Source of the DNA: Streptomyces griseiscabiei
GTDB lineage: Bacteria; Actinomycetota; Actinomycetes; Streptomycetales; Streptomycetaceae
DNA length: 64,000 nucleotides
NCBI RefSeq assembly: GCF_020010925.1
Contig: NZ_JAGJBZ010000003.1
Span: 310,001 to 374,000, forward strand
Direction: 5' to 3'
Shown here: positions 17,217 through 27,053 of the stretch, in pieces
Layout of the letters: each line of letters begins with the position of its first letter
How positions within the stretch are numbered: the first letter of the stretch is position 1
The notes under the pieces: model-generated
Seen by the model: the letters and a program-made list of their open reading frames with translations, nothing else
Databases searched by the model: none
What the model was told of the DNA's origin: nothing
Program-made: the position numbers and the translations under genes

Positions 17217-17762
17217 GTGAGCATCGACCCGTCCTCGATTCCGAACTTCGGGGGCCAGCCCGAGCCGCAGCCCCAAGGGCCGGCGGGCCCCGTCGTCCCG
17301 GATCAGGACCTCGTGAAGCAGCTCCTGGACCAGATGGAGCTGAAGTACGTCGTCGACGACGAGGGTGACCTCGCGGCGCCGTGGGAGGAATTCCGTACGT
17401 ACTTCATGTTCCGTGGCGAGGGTGACCAGCAGGTCTTCTCGGTGCGCACGTTCTACGACCGCCCGCACCAGATCGACGAGAAGCCGGCCCTGCTGGAGAC
17501 CATCGACGACTGGAACCGCCGCACCCTGTGGCCCAAGGTCTACAGCCACACCCACGACGACGGCACGGTCCGTCTCATCGGCGAGGCCCAGCTGCTGATC
17601 GGCACCGGCGTCAGCCTGGAGCACTTCGTCTCGTCGACGGTGAGCTGGGTGCGCGCCGCCATCGAGTTCGACAAGTGGCTCGTCGAGCAGCTCGGCCTGG
17701 CCGAGGACGTCGACGAGGCCGACAAGCCCAAGGACGAGAAGGACGACGAGGGCGACGAGTAA
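17217..17762 (+). CDS. YbjN domain-containing protein
   Basis: A 181-residue acidic soluble protein. The GTG start is chosen for AAGGGA nine bases upstream and because the preceding in-frame codons lack coding bias. The YbjN fold (related to type III secretion chaperones) covers residues 25-155: DQDLVKQLLDQMELKYVVDD, GDLAAPWEEFRTYFMFRGEG, VRTFYDRPHQIDEKPALLET, IDDWNRRTLWPKVYSHTHDD and VSLEHFVSSTVSWVRAAIEF. The C-terminus is a highly charged Asp/Lys/Glu tail. Precise role unknown; YbjN proteins are linked to stress tolerance. It lies 150 bases after clpB and is probably separately transcribed. Confidence 0.88.
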   Translation: MSIDPSSIPNFGGQPEPQPQGPAGPVVPDQDLVKQLLDQMELKYVVDDEGDLAAPWEEFRTYFMFRGEGDQQVFSVRTFYDRPHQIDEKPALLETIDDWNRRTLWPKVYSHTHDDGTVRLIGEAQLLIGTGVSLEHFVSSTVSWVRAAIEFDKWLVEQLGLAEDVDEADKPKDEKDDEGDE

Positions 17763-17781
17763 CCGCCCCGCACACCTCCGT

Positions 17782-17813
17782 GGCCACCGGCCGGTCGTCC
17801 GCCCCCGGTGGCC
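17782..17813. terminator. Bidirectional hairpin terminator
   Basis: GGCCACCGG pairs with CCGGTGGCC around a 14-base loop in the 63-base gap between two convergent genes (YbjN and the aminotransferase), so it can stop transcription from both sides. Confidence 0.65.
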
Positions 17814-17825
17814 GCGCGGAGAGCG

Positions 17826-19040
<1,215 letters not shown>

Positions 19041-19052
19041 CCTGCGCCGAAC

Positions 19053-19159
19053 CTCTGGACTTCCTCAACTTCGCTTTGACGGATGAGACGCGGGGGCATT
19101 CCCAGGTCACGCACGACCCACGGGGGGTCTGCAAGGGGGAACGAAAGGCAGGTGCCGCG
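19053..19159 (+). repeat. Leader repeat, copy 1, before the first Gly/Cys-rich gene
   Basis: The segment starting CTCTGGACTTCCTCAACTTC and ending shortly before the ATG shares its order of blocks with the leader of the second gene: CTCTGGACTT-CTCAACT-GCTTTGA, then CGGGGGCAT, then an ACGGGGGGTC-like block. The similarity shows that promoter/leader and gene were duplicated together. Confidence 0.6.
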
Positions 19160-19378
19160 ATGGAGATCTTCTTCTTCCTCTTCGTGGGCGCGGTCGCTCT
19201 GATCGGCATCGTCTCGGGGGGCCGCGGTGCGCGGCGGGGCCGTCGCCGCTCGCACAGCTGGTGGGCCGACAGCGGATCGTCCCACGGGGGCGGCGGGGGC
19301 GCGTCCTGCGGGAGCGGCTCGTCCTGCGGCGGTGGGTCCTCCTGCGGCGGCGGAGGCGGGTGCGGCGGCGGCAGCTGA
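19160..19378 (+). CDS. Membrane-anchored Gly/Ser/Cys-rich small protein 1
   Basis: A 72-residue protein: one N-terminal membrane helix (MEIFFFLFVGAVALIGIVSG), a basic Arg-rich stretch (RGARRGRRRSHSWW), then a tail of Gly, Ser and five spaced Cys ending CGGGGGCGGGS. The positive stretch after the helix predicts the tail stays in the cytoplasm, with the N-terminus outside. No family with a known role is recognised. It is the first of three tandem paralogs and lies divergent from the aminotransferase. The Cys spacing could bind metal or a cluster, or allow crosslinking; this is inference. Confidence 0.7.
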   Translation: MEIFFFLFVGAVALIGIVSGGRGARRGRRRSHSWWADSGSSHGGGGGASCGSGSSCGGGSSCGGGGGCGGGS

Positions 19379-19405
19379 CCGCGACGGCGAAACCGGCGAC
19401 ACAAG

Positions 19406-19533
19406 CTCTGGACTTGCTCAACTCGGCTTTGAGCGGTCACCGGCGGGGGCATCCCCGCGACACGCAGGTGAGCGAGGCGCCCGACGGGGGGTCGCTTCGG
19501 GGGACACAGGCAAGGAAGAGGGGAGGGTGGGCC
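19406..19533 (+). repeat. Leader repeat, copy 2, before the second Gly/Cys-rich gene
   Basis: Begins CTCTGGACTTGCTCAACTCG, closely matching copy 1, and ends GGAAGAGGGGAGGGTGG. Its second half (GGGGGGTCGCTTCGGGGGAC, then ACA and an AAGA...GGGGAGGGTG ribosome site) is repeated almost exactly before the third gene at about 19808-19875. Confidence 0.65.
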
Positions 19534-19782
19534 ATGGCGGAAGTCGGGATCATCCTGGTGCTCGGCGTCATCGGTCTGGCCATCGTCATCGGGGTCGTCA
19601 GGAACTCCAGGCGGCGCGGACGGCGCGGCAGCTGGTGGGCGGGCGGGGGCTCGTCCGGGGGATCGTCGTCCGGGAGCACGTCGTGCGGGGGTGGCTCGTC
19701 CTGCGGGGGCGGGTCCTCCTGCGGAGGCGGAGGCGGAGGCGGCGGCGGAGGCGGCGGAGGCGGGTGCGGCGGCGGCAGCTGA
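19534..19782 (+). CDS. Membrane-anchored Gly/Ser/Cys-rich small protein 2
   Basis: An 82-residue paralog: membrane helix GIILVLGVIGLAIVIGVV, basic RNSRRRGRRGSWWAGGG, then Ser/Gly with Cys at regular intervals (TSCGGGSSCGGGSSCGGG), an uninterrupted Gly run of fourteen and the same CGGGS end. The start ATG follows GGGGAGGGTGG. The shared WW after the basic stretch and the identical C-terminus show common descent with the first copy. Unknown function. Confidence 0.7.
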   Translation: MAEVGIILVLGVIGLAIVIGVVRNSRRRGRRGSWWAGGGSSGGSSSGSTSCGGGSSCGGGSSCGGGGGGGGGGGGGGCGGGS

Positions 19783-19875
19783 CCGCGCACGCACACACGG
19801 GCAGTGGCAAGTGAGCGGGGCGCCCATGGGGGGTCGCTTCGGGGGACACAGCAAGAAAGAGGGGAGGGTGACGTC

Positions 19876-20301
19876 ATGAACGCACCCGTGGTGATCGGCT
19901 TCGTCCTGGTGACGGTCGTCGGGCTGACGACGGTGATCGGAGTCGTCGGCAGCCGCAGGAGGGCCGCGGCGCGGGCGGCCGCTCGCCGCCGCTCGACGGG
20001 CGGCCGCGGGGGCGGCAGCGCGTACCGCGGCACCCGAGGCCACAGCGGTTCCGACAACAGCGGTTCCGACAACAGCGGTTCCGACAGCAGCTGGTGGGTG
20101 CTCGGGGCGGCGGCCGGTGTCGGCGACAGCGGCTCCTCCCACTCGTCGTCGAACGACGACCGGGGTTCGTCGTCGGGGGGCGGCGGCTCGTCCTGCGGCA
20201 GCGGCGGCTCCTCGTCGTGCGGCAGCAGCAGCGGCTCGTCCTGCGGCGGCGGGTCCTCCTGCGGTGGCGGTGGCGGGGGCGGATGCGGTGGAGGCAGCTG
20301 A
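19876..20301 (+). CDS. Membrane-anchored Gly/Ser/Cys-rich small protein 3
   Basis: The longest copy, 141 residues: helix VVIGFVLVTVVGLTTVIGVV, a longer Arg/Ala-rich juxtamembrane segment, a repeated GSDNSGSDNSGSDSSWW block, a Ser/Asp-rich spacer, and the Cys tail (SSCGGGSSCGGG, ending GGGCGGGS). The start lies behind GGGGAGGGTGACGTC. Compared with its paralogs it gained about 60 residues between the helix and the Cys tail, as if the distance of the tail from the membrane were varied. Confidence 0.7.
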   Translation: MNAPVVIGFVLVTVVGLTTVIGVVGSRRRAAARAAARRRSTGGRGGGSAYRGTRGHSGSDNSGSDNSGSDSSWWVLGAAAGVGDSGSSHSSSNDDRGSSSGGGGSSCGSGGSSSCGSSSGSSCGGGSSCGGGGGGGCGGGS

Positions 20302-20795
20302 CACGGGGCAGCTGAGCTTCACGACACGAGCGCCCGCCGGGAAGCCCGACTTCCCGGCGGGCGCTCGCGTGTGTGGTGCTCCGCGGATCGGGCAGGCGCA
20401 CGGGTGTGGCTGTTGTTCACGCCTGAGTACGCCGGGTGGTCCCGGTTGTCCGGCGGGCGCTCCCCGGAGTCCGCGCGCCTGGCGCGACGGGCGCGTGGGG
20501 AGCGTGTCGGCCGGTGGGGCGTACGCCTGGTTGAACAGTTGAGCTGGGCTGCCCTCGGGGGGATGGAAAGCACGTCAAGTTGGGTAAAAACGCTGTGGTG
20601 GTGCCACAGTTCATGATTCCCTATAAATCGCCAACGCAGCCCCCGGACGTCCCTCCCGGCAGGCCTGACACGGCTGACCGGACCGACTGGGACGTCGTCC
20701 TCACCCGACCTGGCTGACCGGACCCTGTCTCCCGGTGCCGACCGGGGTGCGCCGGACCCACTCCTCTTCTCTTTGCGTCGCTGCGGAGCCGACCC
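20302..20795. other. Intergenic region between the Gly/Cys-rich genes and the DUF2617 gene
   Basis: Besides the terminator listed separately, the segment 20575-20640 is unusually A+T rich for this chromosome (GGGTAAAAACGC, CCCTATAAATCG) and contains the small hairpin TGTGGTGGTGCCACA. It probably holds the promoter of the downstream DUF2617 gene (TATAAA near 20622 could be a -10). No gene is supported. Confidence 0.4.
20327..20367 (+). terminator. Strong hairpin terminator after the Gly/Cys-rich trio
   Basis: A perfect 18-bp stem (CGAGCGCCCGCCGGGAAG with CTTCCCGGCGGGCGCTCG) and 5-base loop, 26 bases after the third gene. Confidence 0.88.
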
Positions 20796-21317
20796 ATGCT
20801 CACGACCCTGAACACCGCCTACACCGACACGCGCGCGGCAGACCTCGCCTGGGCCCTGGGGCGTGAACCGCTGCCCGCGCTCGCCACGCTCGACCTCGAA
20901 CTCACGGGCGCGAAGCTGCAGTTGAGACTGCTCGGCGCGTCCCACCAGGTACTCCTGGAGGAGGAGCGGGGCGGCCACTGTTCGGAGACGGTCGCCTGTA
21001 TCCCGGGGTCCAGCACGCCCCTGCCGCTCGGTGTGGCCAAACGCGTGGGCGACTGGGAGTACGAGTTCGCCGCGCGCGTCGAGGTCCTGTCCCCGGGGTC
21101 CTTCGCCGGCCGTGCGCAGGAGCTGCTGGCCCTCGTCTCCGACCATCCCCACGGTCTGGCCGGTGTCTTCCCCGGCAGCCCGCACGCGTTCACGGCGATG
21201 CTCGCGCAGCGGCACGAGGGGCAGGTGCACTGGCGCACCTGGCACGCGTACCCCCAGGACGGGCAGCTGGTCGCCACGAGAACGAGAGTGGGGGCGAGAG
21301 TGGCTGTGGCGTTGTGA
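20796..21317 (+). CDS. DUF2617 family protein
   Basis: A 173-residue protein matching the actinobacterial DUF2617 family, whose function is unknown. The ATG follows GGAG eight bases upstream. The fold appears alpha/beta, with ALATLDLELTGAKLQLRLLG, HQVLLEEERGGHCSETVACI, GDWEYEFAARVEVLSPGSFA and a HAFTAMLAQRHEGQVHWRTW block containing several His and Trp that look like a conserved site. No signal peptide or membrane helix. Its stop codon abuts a long palindrome. Confidence 0.85.
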   Translation: MLTTLNTAYTDTRAADLAWALGREPLPALATLDLELTGAKLQLRLLGASHQVLLEEERGGHCSETVACIPGSSTPLPLGVAKRVGDWEYEFAARVEVLSPGSFAGRAQELLALVSDHPHGLAGVFPGSPHAFTAMLAQRHEGQVHWRTWHAYPQDGQLVATRTRVGARVAVAL

Positions 21318-21543
21318 GGGGCGCCTAGTGGCTCGGGGGTTCGGGTGCGTGGGCGGGTGCGGGTGAGTGGGGCTTCTCGCGCAGTTCCCCGCGCCCCTGA
21401 AAGACCAGGCCCCTGCGGGCCTGGAAGCGGGGAAAAGCAAGGGGCGCAGCCCCTGCTTTCCAGGGGCGCGGGGAACTGCGCGAGAAGCCCCCACCGGGCC
21501 CGCACCCGCCCACGCACCCGAACCCCCGAGCTATTAGGCGCCC
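21318..21543. repeat. Long inverted repeat, dispersed intergenic family (copy 1)
   Basis: Almost the whole 226-base segment folds on itself. The outer arms GGGCGCCTA and TAGGCGCCC pair, then CTCGGGGGTTCGGGTGCG with its complement, the GGGCGGGTGCGGG block, and the inner GTGGGGCTTCTCGCGCAG and TTCCCCGCGCCCCTG with their complements. Parts recur at 28.6, 56.3 and 60.2 kb. It begins directly after the DUF2617 stop and probably also terminates transcription. Confidence 0.85.
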
Positions 21544-21567
21544 GCCCCAGCGTCGCAGACCACCCGT

Positions 21568-23253
21568 GTGGGTGACCCAACAGAGCGTGACCGTGACGGT
21601 AGCGTGCGAGGAGTGATCGAGCCGCACGCCCCCGCACCCCCCGGCGCCCCTCCCCCCTGGCGGGGCCACGGCGGCCCGGGCGGCACCCAGGCGTGGCTGC
21701 CGGTCCGCCCGGGCATCGGCCGCTTCCTCGTCCTCGCCGGCGTGTTCGTCTGCGCCGCCTGCGGACTCGTGTACGAACTCGAACTCGTCGCCCTCGCCTC
21801 GTACTTGATCGGCGACTCCGTCACCCAGGCCTCGGTCGTCCTCTCCGTCATGGTCTTCGCGATGGGCATCGGCTCCCTCGCCGCCAAACGCCTCAGCCCC
21901 CGCGCGGCCCTCGGCTTCGGCGCCATCGAGGCCGCCCTCGCCCTGGTCGGCGGCTGCAGCGCCCTCGCGCTGTACGCGGCGTTCGCCTGGACCGGCGACT
22001 GGGGCGGGATGTGGGCGAGCGGCTCCCGCTATCTCCTCGTCGCGTTCTCCCTGGCCATCGGTCTGCTCATCGGCGCCGAGGTCCCCCTGCTGATGGAGCT
22101 GATCCAGCGCATCCGCCGCCAGGACGCGGGCGGCGCGGTCGCCGACCTGTTCGCCGCCGACTACGTGGGCGCGCTGGTCGGCGGCCTCGCCTTCCCCTTC
22201 CTCCTCCTGCCCTGGCTGGGCCAGCTGACCGGCGCCCTGCTCACCGGCACGGTCAACGCCCTCGTCGGCGGCGCCCTCGTCCTCGGCCTCTTCCGCCACG
22301 ACCTGAGCCGCCGCGCCCGCTGGCTGCTGGTCACCACCAACCTCGCCGTCCTCGGCCTCCTCGCCACCGCCGCCGTCCACGTCGACGACTTCGAGCGCGC
22401 GGCCCGGCGCGCGGTGTACGGCAAGGACGTCCGGGTCGCGCTGCAGACCGGCGTCCAGGAGGTCGTCCTCACCGGGGGCCGGGACGGACGCCCGCTCTCC
22501 CTCTTCCTCGACGGCCGGCTGCGCATCAGCGGCCACAACGAGGGGCGCTACCACCGGGCCCTCGTCCACCCCGCCATGAACGCGGGCCCGCACGCCCGCG
22601 TCCTCGTCCTCGGCGGCGGCGACGGCCTCGCCGCCCGCGAGGTGCTCCGCCACGACGACGTACGCCGGGTGGACGTCGTCGAGATCGACCCGGGCGTGGT
22701 GCGCCTGGCCCGCACGGACCCCGCGCTCTCCGCGCTCAACGGCCACGCCTACGCCGACGACCGGATCCGCGTCCACACGGAGGACTCCTTCGCCTGGCTG
22801 CGCGGCGCCCACCCCGCACAGCCGTACGACGTCGTGATCTCGGACCTGCCCGACCCCGGGATCACGGCGAGCACCAAGCTCTACTCGCAGGAGTTCTACG
22901 GTCTGGCCCGGGAGGTACTTGCCCCCGACGGGCGCATGGTCGTGCACGCGGGGCCCGTGGCGTCGCGGCGGCAGGTGTTCTGGACGGTCGACGCGACCGT
23001 CCGTGCCACGGGACTGGACACCACGCCCTACCGGGTGACCGCCGCCGACCCCGGCTTCGTCACCGGCCCCGACCGTACGGCCCACACCTCCCGCGCCCCC
23101 CACGACTGGGGCTTCGTCCTCGCCACCCGCCCCGGGACCGGGGCCGGCCCCGGCTCCCCGCCGCCCCCCGGCGCCGGTACCGGCCTCGTCGCCCCGGACG
23201 GGATGCGGGACCTGCCGGCGTCGACTCTGGTGCACCCCAGGTACACCGGCTGA
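21568..23253 (+). CDS. Membrane-bound spermidine synthase-like protein
   Basis: A 561-residue protein with an N-terminal polytopic membrane domain (about seven helices from [20 protein letters not shown] through [15 protein letters not shown] and [20 protein letters not shown]) fused to a spermidine-synthase-type methyltransferase fold. That domain has the SAM/dcSAM-binding [34 protein letters not shown] and [20 protein letters not shown]. The Asp of SDLPDP fits the catalytic Asp of aminopropyltransferases. It would make polyamines, or a related product, at the membrane. Start is uncertain: GTG codons at 21568, 21604 and 21613 are all in frame without a clear ribosome site. The tail is Pro/Gly-rich. 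Confidence 0.85.
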   Translation: MGDPTERDRDGSVRGVIEPHAPAPPGAPPPWRGHGGPGGTQAWLPVRPGIGRFLVLAGVFVCAACGLVYELELVALASYLIGDSVTQASVVLSVMVFAMGIGSLAAKRLSPRAALGFGAIEAALALVGGCSALALYAAFAWTGDWGGMWASGSRYLLVAFSLAIGLLIGAEVPLLMELIQRIRRQDAGGAVADLFAADYVGALVGGLAFPFLLLPWLGQLTGALLTGTVNALVGGALVLGLFRHDLSRRARWLLVTTNLAVLGLLATAAVHVDDFERAARRAVYGKDVRVALQTGVQEVVLTGGRDGRPLSLFLDGRLRISGHNEGRYHRALVHPAMNAGPHARVLVLGGGDGLAAREVLRHDDVRRVDVVEIDPGVVRLARTDPALSALNGHAYADDRIRVHTEDSFAWLRGAHPAQPYDVVISDLPDPGITASTKLYSQEFYGLAREVLAPDGRMVVHAGPVASRRQVFWTVDATVRATGLDTTPYRVTAADPGFVTGPDRTAHTSRAPHDWGFVLATRPGTGAGPGSPPPPGAGTGLVAPDGMRDLPASTLVHPRYTG

Positions 23254-23383
23254 GCCGAGTCCGCGTGGGGTGGGAGGAGAGGCAGGGACGAGAGGGGACG
23301 AGAGTGGGCGGGAGGGGCGGAATACGAGCAAGAACGCGTATGTGCGGGTGCGCGGCGGCGTCACCTGGGTAGGCTCGGATTCC

Positions 23384-24211
23384 ATGGAGCATGAGGTGTT
23401 CGTTCCGGTTCCCGTCGGCCGCCTCCGGGAGGCGCTGTCCGACCCCGAGCGGGTGGCCCGAGCGGTACCCGGGCTCCAGCAGGAGGCGGGCACCCCACCC
23501 GTCGCGGGGCGCCTGAAAGTACGGGCCGCCGGTCACACCATCACCTACCGCGGCACCCTCCGCGTCACCGCCCGGGACGACGGCACGTACGCGATGGAGG
23601 GCGACGCCGCCGAGGTCCGCGGCACTGGTACGGTGACCCTCGCCCTCACGCTCCGCCTCGCCCCGGCACCCGATGACGGCACCACCCTCACGTACACCGG
23701 TACCGCCACCTCCACCGCCGACGGCCGCATCACCGAGCTGCCCTCCGACGCGGTGGCCTCGGCACTGACCCGGCTGCTGACCAGGTTCACGGAGAACCTG
23801 GCGACACCTGCCGAGCCCGCGCCCGAGCCCGGGCCCAGGCCCGAGGAGACGCCGAAGGCGGAGGCCGGCGCCGCTGAGGCCGTGGAAGCCGCCGGCGAGC
23901 CGGAGGAGCAGGACGAGCCCTCGGCCTCCCTCTTCGAGACGGACGTCCCGCCGTCCGCGCTGGACCCTTATGCCGAGGGGGACTTCGTCGCCGGAGGTGA
24001 GCCGCCCGCCGAGGCCGCGCACGCACGGCGGACGATGATCGGCCGCAGCGCGGAGGAGGTGGACCACGCCCCGCCGCGCGGCCGGTACGCCCCGGTCCCG
24101 GCCCCCGAAGCCGTCTCCGCGAGCGCCACGCTCCGCTGGGCGGCCCCCGCCGCCGCCCTCGCCGTCGCCTCGGCCATCATCGTGAGCCGCGCCCTGCGCA
24201 AACGCCGCTGA
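23384..24211 (+). CDS. SRPBCC (CoxG-like) protein with C-terminal membrane anchor
   Basis: A 275-residue protein. Residues 1-145 form a START/SRPBCC hydrophobic-pocket domain similar to CoxG: EHEVFVPVPVGRLREALSDP, VARAVPGLQQEA, AGRLKVRAAGHTITYRGTLR, TGTATSTADGRITELPSDAV and the C-terminal helix VASALTRLLTRFTENLA. A Pro/Glu/Ala-rich linker of about 90 residues leads to a tail anchor (WAAPAAALAVASAIIVSRAL then RKRR). The ATG was chosen at the start of homology. The ligand is unknown. Tail anchoring suggests it presents a bound lipid or cofactor at the inner membrane. Confidence 0.85.
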   Translation: MEHEVFVPVPVGRLREALSDPERVARAVPGLQQEAGTPPVAGRLKVRAAGHTITYRGTLRVTARDDGTYAMEGDAAEVRGTGTVTLALTLRLAPAPDDGTTLTYTGTATSTADGRITELPSDAVASALTRLLTRFTENLATPAEPAPEPGPRPEETPKAEAGAAEAVEAAGEPEEQDEPSASLFETDVPPSALDPYAEGDFVAGGEPPAEAAHARRTMIGRSAEEVDHAPPRGRYAPVPAPEAVSASATLRWAAPAAALAVASAIIVSRALRKRR

Positions 24212-24300
24212 GGGGTCCGGCCGGGCCCGGACCGGGCGCACCCGTCCCGCGCCGTGGTGTTCGGCAACTGCCCCGCCGTGGCGGCCAGTAGGGTCGAGGG

Positions 24301-25095
24301 GTGAGTAGCGAAGAGATCAGGTTGGCCGCGGGTGACGCGGAGGTGGTCCTGGCGCCGGGGAACGGCGGCCGGGTGGCGGGACTCCGGATCGGTGGGGTCG
24401 AACTGCTGCGCCAGGGCGAGCGGTTCGGCTGCTTCCCGATGGTGCCCTGGTGCGGCCGGGTCCGGGACGGCCGGTTCCGCGACGGCGGCAGCGTCCGGCA
24501 ACTGCCCCTGAACGCCCCGCCCCACGCCATCCACGGCACCACCCGCGAGAGCGCCTGGCGCGTCGCGAGCCACGGCGCCACCGAGGCGGTCCTCACGTAC
24601 GACCTGGTCGCGCCCTGGCCCTACCCCGGCCGCGTCACCCAGGTGTTCACCCTCACCCCGGACAGCCTCACCCTCGCCATGGCCGTGGAGGCGTACGACT
24701 CCTCGTTCCCGGCCCAGATCGGCTGGCACCCCTGGTTCAACCGGAGCCTCACCGGCGGCGGCGAGGACGTACGGATCGATTTCACGCCCGCCTGGCAGGA
24801 GGAGCGCGGCGCCGACCACCTCCCCACCGGCAACCGCGTCGACCCGAAGCCCGGCCCCTGGGACGACTGCTTCGGCATGCCCGACGGCGTCGACGTCACC
24901 CTCACCTGGCCGGAACGGCTGGAGCTGAAGGTCGCCTCCCGCCAGGAGTGGGTCGTGGTCTACGACGAGCAGACGGAGGCCGTCTGCGTCGAACCGCAGA
25001 CCGGGCCGCCCAACGGCCTCAACACCCACCCCCGCCTCGTCACCCCCATCGACCCGCTGGAGGCGGCCACGACCTGGACCTGGCGTCGCCTGTAA
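24301..25095 (+). CDS. Aldose 1-epimerase (GalM-like) family protein
   Basis: A 264-residue sugar mutarotase-fold protein. The beta-sandwich motifs are present: GNGGRVAGLRIGGVELLR, FPMVPWCGRVRDGRF, the His-containing LNAPPHAIHGTTRESAW, QIGWHPWFNRSL and the catalytic-Glu segment VCVEPQTGPPNGLN. It would interconvert alpha and beta anomers of an aldose, possibly a phosphorylated one. The GTG start is at the beginning of homology. It lies 32 bases upstream of pyrE and may be co-transcribed with it. Confidence 0.88.
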   Translation: MSSEEIRLAAGDAEVVLAPGNGGRVAGLRIGGVELLRQGERFGCFPMVPWCGRVRDGRFRDGGSVRQLPLNAPPHAIHGTTRESAWRVASHGATEAVLTYDLVAPWPYPGRVTQVFTLTPDSLTLAMAVEAYDSSFPAQIGWHPWFNRSLTGGGEDVRIDFTPAWQEERGADHLPTGNRVDPKPGPWDDCFGMPDGVDVTLTWPERLELKVASRQEWVVVYDEQTEAVCVEPQTGPPNGLNTHPRLVTPIDPLEAATTWTWRRL

Positions 25096-25127
25096 GCGGA
25101 CATAAGGGCCCCCTTAAGCTGGCTGCC

Positions 25128-25682
25128 ATGACTGACGTGGACGTACGTGGATCTTTGCTGCAGCAGATCAAGGACAAGGCCGTGGTGCACGGCAAGGTGA
25201 CCCTGTCGTCGGGTCTGGAGGCGGACTACTACGTCGACCTGCGCCGCGTCACCCTCGACGGCGAGGCCGCCCCGCTGGTCGGACAGGTGCTGCTCGACCT
25301 GACCGCCGATCTGGAGTTCGACGCGGTCGGCGGTCTCACGATGGGCGCCGACCCCGTGGCCGCCTCGATGCTGCACGCCGCCGCCGCCCGGGGCAGGCGG
25401 CTCGACGCGTTCGTCGTCCGCAAGGCGGCCAAGGCCCACGGTATGCAGCGGCAGGTGGAGGGGCCGGACATCGCGGGCCGCCGCGTCGTCGTCGTCGAGG
25501 ACACCTCCACCACCGGCGGGTCCCCGCTGGCCGCCGTCGAGGCCGTGCGCGAGGCCGGGGCCGAGGTCGTCGCCGTCGCCACCATCGTCGACCGGGCGAC
25601 CGGCGCCGCCGAGAAGATCGAGCAGGGCGCCGGGGTCCCGTACCGGTTCGCGTTCTCGAAGGACGAACTGGGCCTCGACTGA
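25128..25682 (+). CDS. pyrE: Orotate phosphoribosyltransferase
   Basis: A 184-residue enzyme of pyrimidine synthesis (orotate + PRPP to OMP). The PRPP-binding loop is VVVVEDTSTTGGSPLAAVEA and the orotate-side motif SSGLEADYYVDLRRVTLDGE. The flexible catalytic loop VVRKAAKAHGMQRQVEG carries the conserved Arg-Lys-x2-Lys-x-His pattern. Length is normal for bacterial single-domain PyrE. The ATG start is the only one fitting the family. A short palindrome (CATAAGGGCCCCCTTAAG, 25101-25118) lies just upstream and might be regulatory. Confidence 0.95.
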   Translation: MTDVDVRGSLLQQIKDKAVVHGKVTLSSGLEADYYVDLRRVTLDGEAAPLVGQVLLDLTADLEFDAVGGLTMGADPVAASMLHAAAARGRRLDAFVVRKAAKAHGMQRQVEGPDIAGRRVVVVEDTSTTGGSPLAAVEAVREAGAEVVAVATIVDRATGAAEKIEQGAGVPYRFAFSKDELGLD

Positions 25683-25856
25683 GGTCGATCAGTCGATCAG
25701 CGGACAAGAACACCAAGGTCAGGGGTTACCGAACAGTTCCGGACACCCTGGCCGGAGCATCGGGTCCCGTCTGGAAGGATGGGGCCGACGATGATGTCGC
25801 GACCCTAGGTCAGGGACCGTAAGCACAACGCCACCCGCACATACAAGGAGCGGACC

Positions 25857-26879
<1,023 letters not shown>

Positions 26880-26898
26880 CCGGCACGGCACGACGCGA

Positions 26899-26942
26899 CT
26901 GCCCGCGACCGACTCTGTTCGGCCGCGGGCAGCCGCATGTGC
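26899..26942 (+). terminator. Hairpin terminator of the aldolase gene
   Basis: CTGCCCGCG pairs with CGCGGGCAG around an inner loop that can pair partly again; it lies 20 bases after the aldolase stop. Confidence 0.7.
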
Positions 26943-27053
26943 GGTGGACCCGCGCGCGCACCGCTCGGCCTCACAGCCCCGGGTCCCGGGACTCCGCTCG
27001 ACCACCCCACCGCACACCTGGCCCTGACACCTCCGGCGCGGGATGATCCGTCC

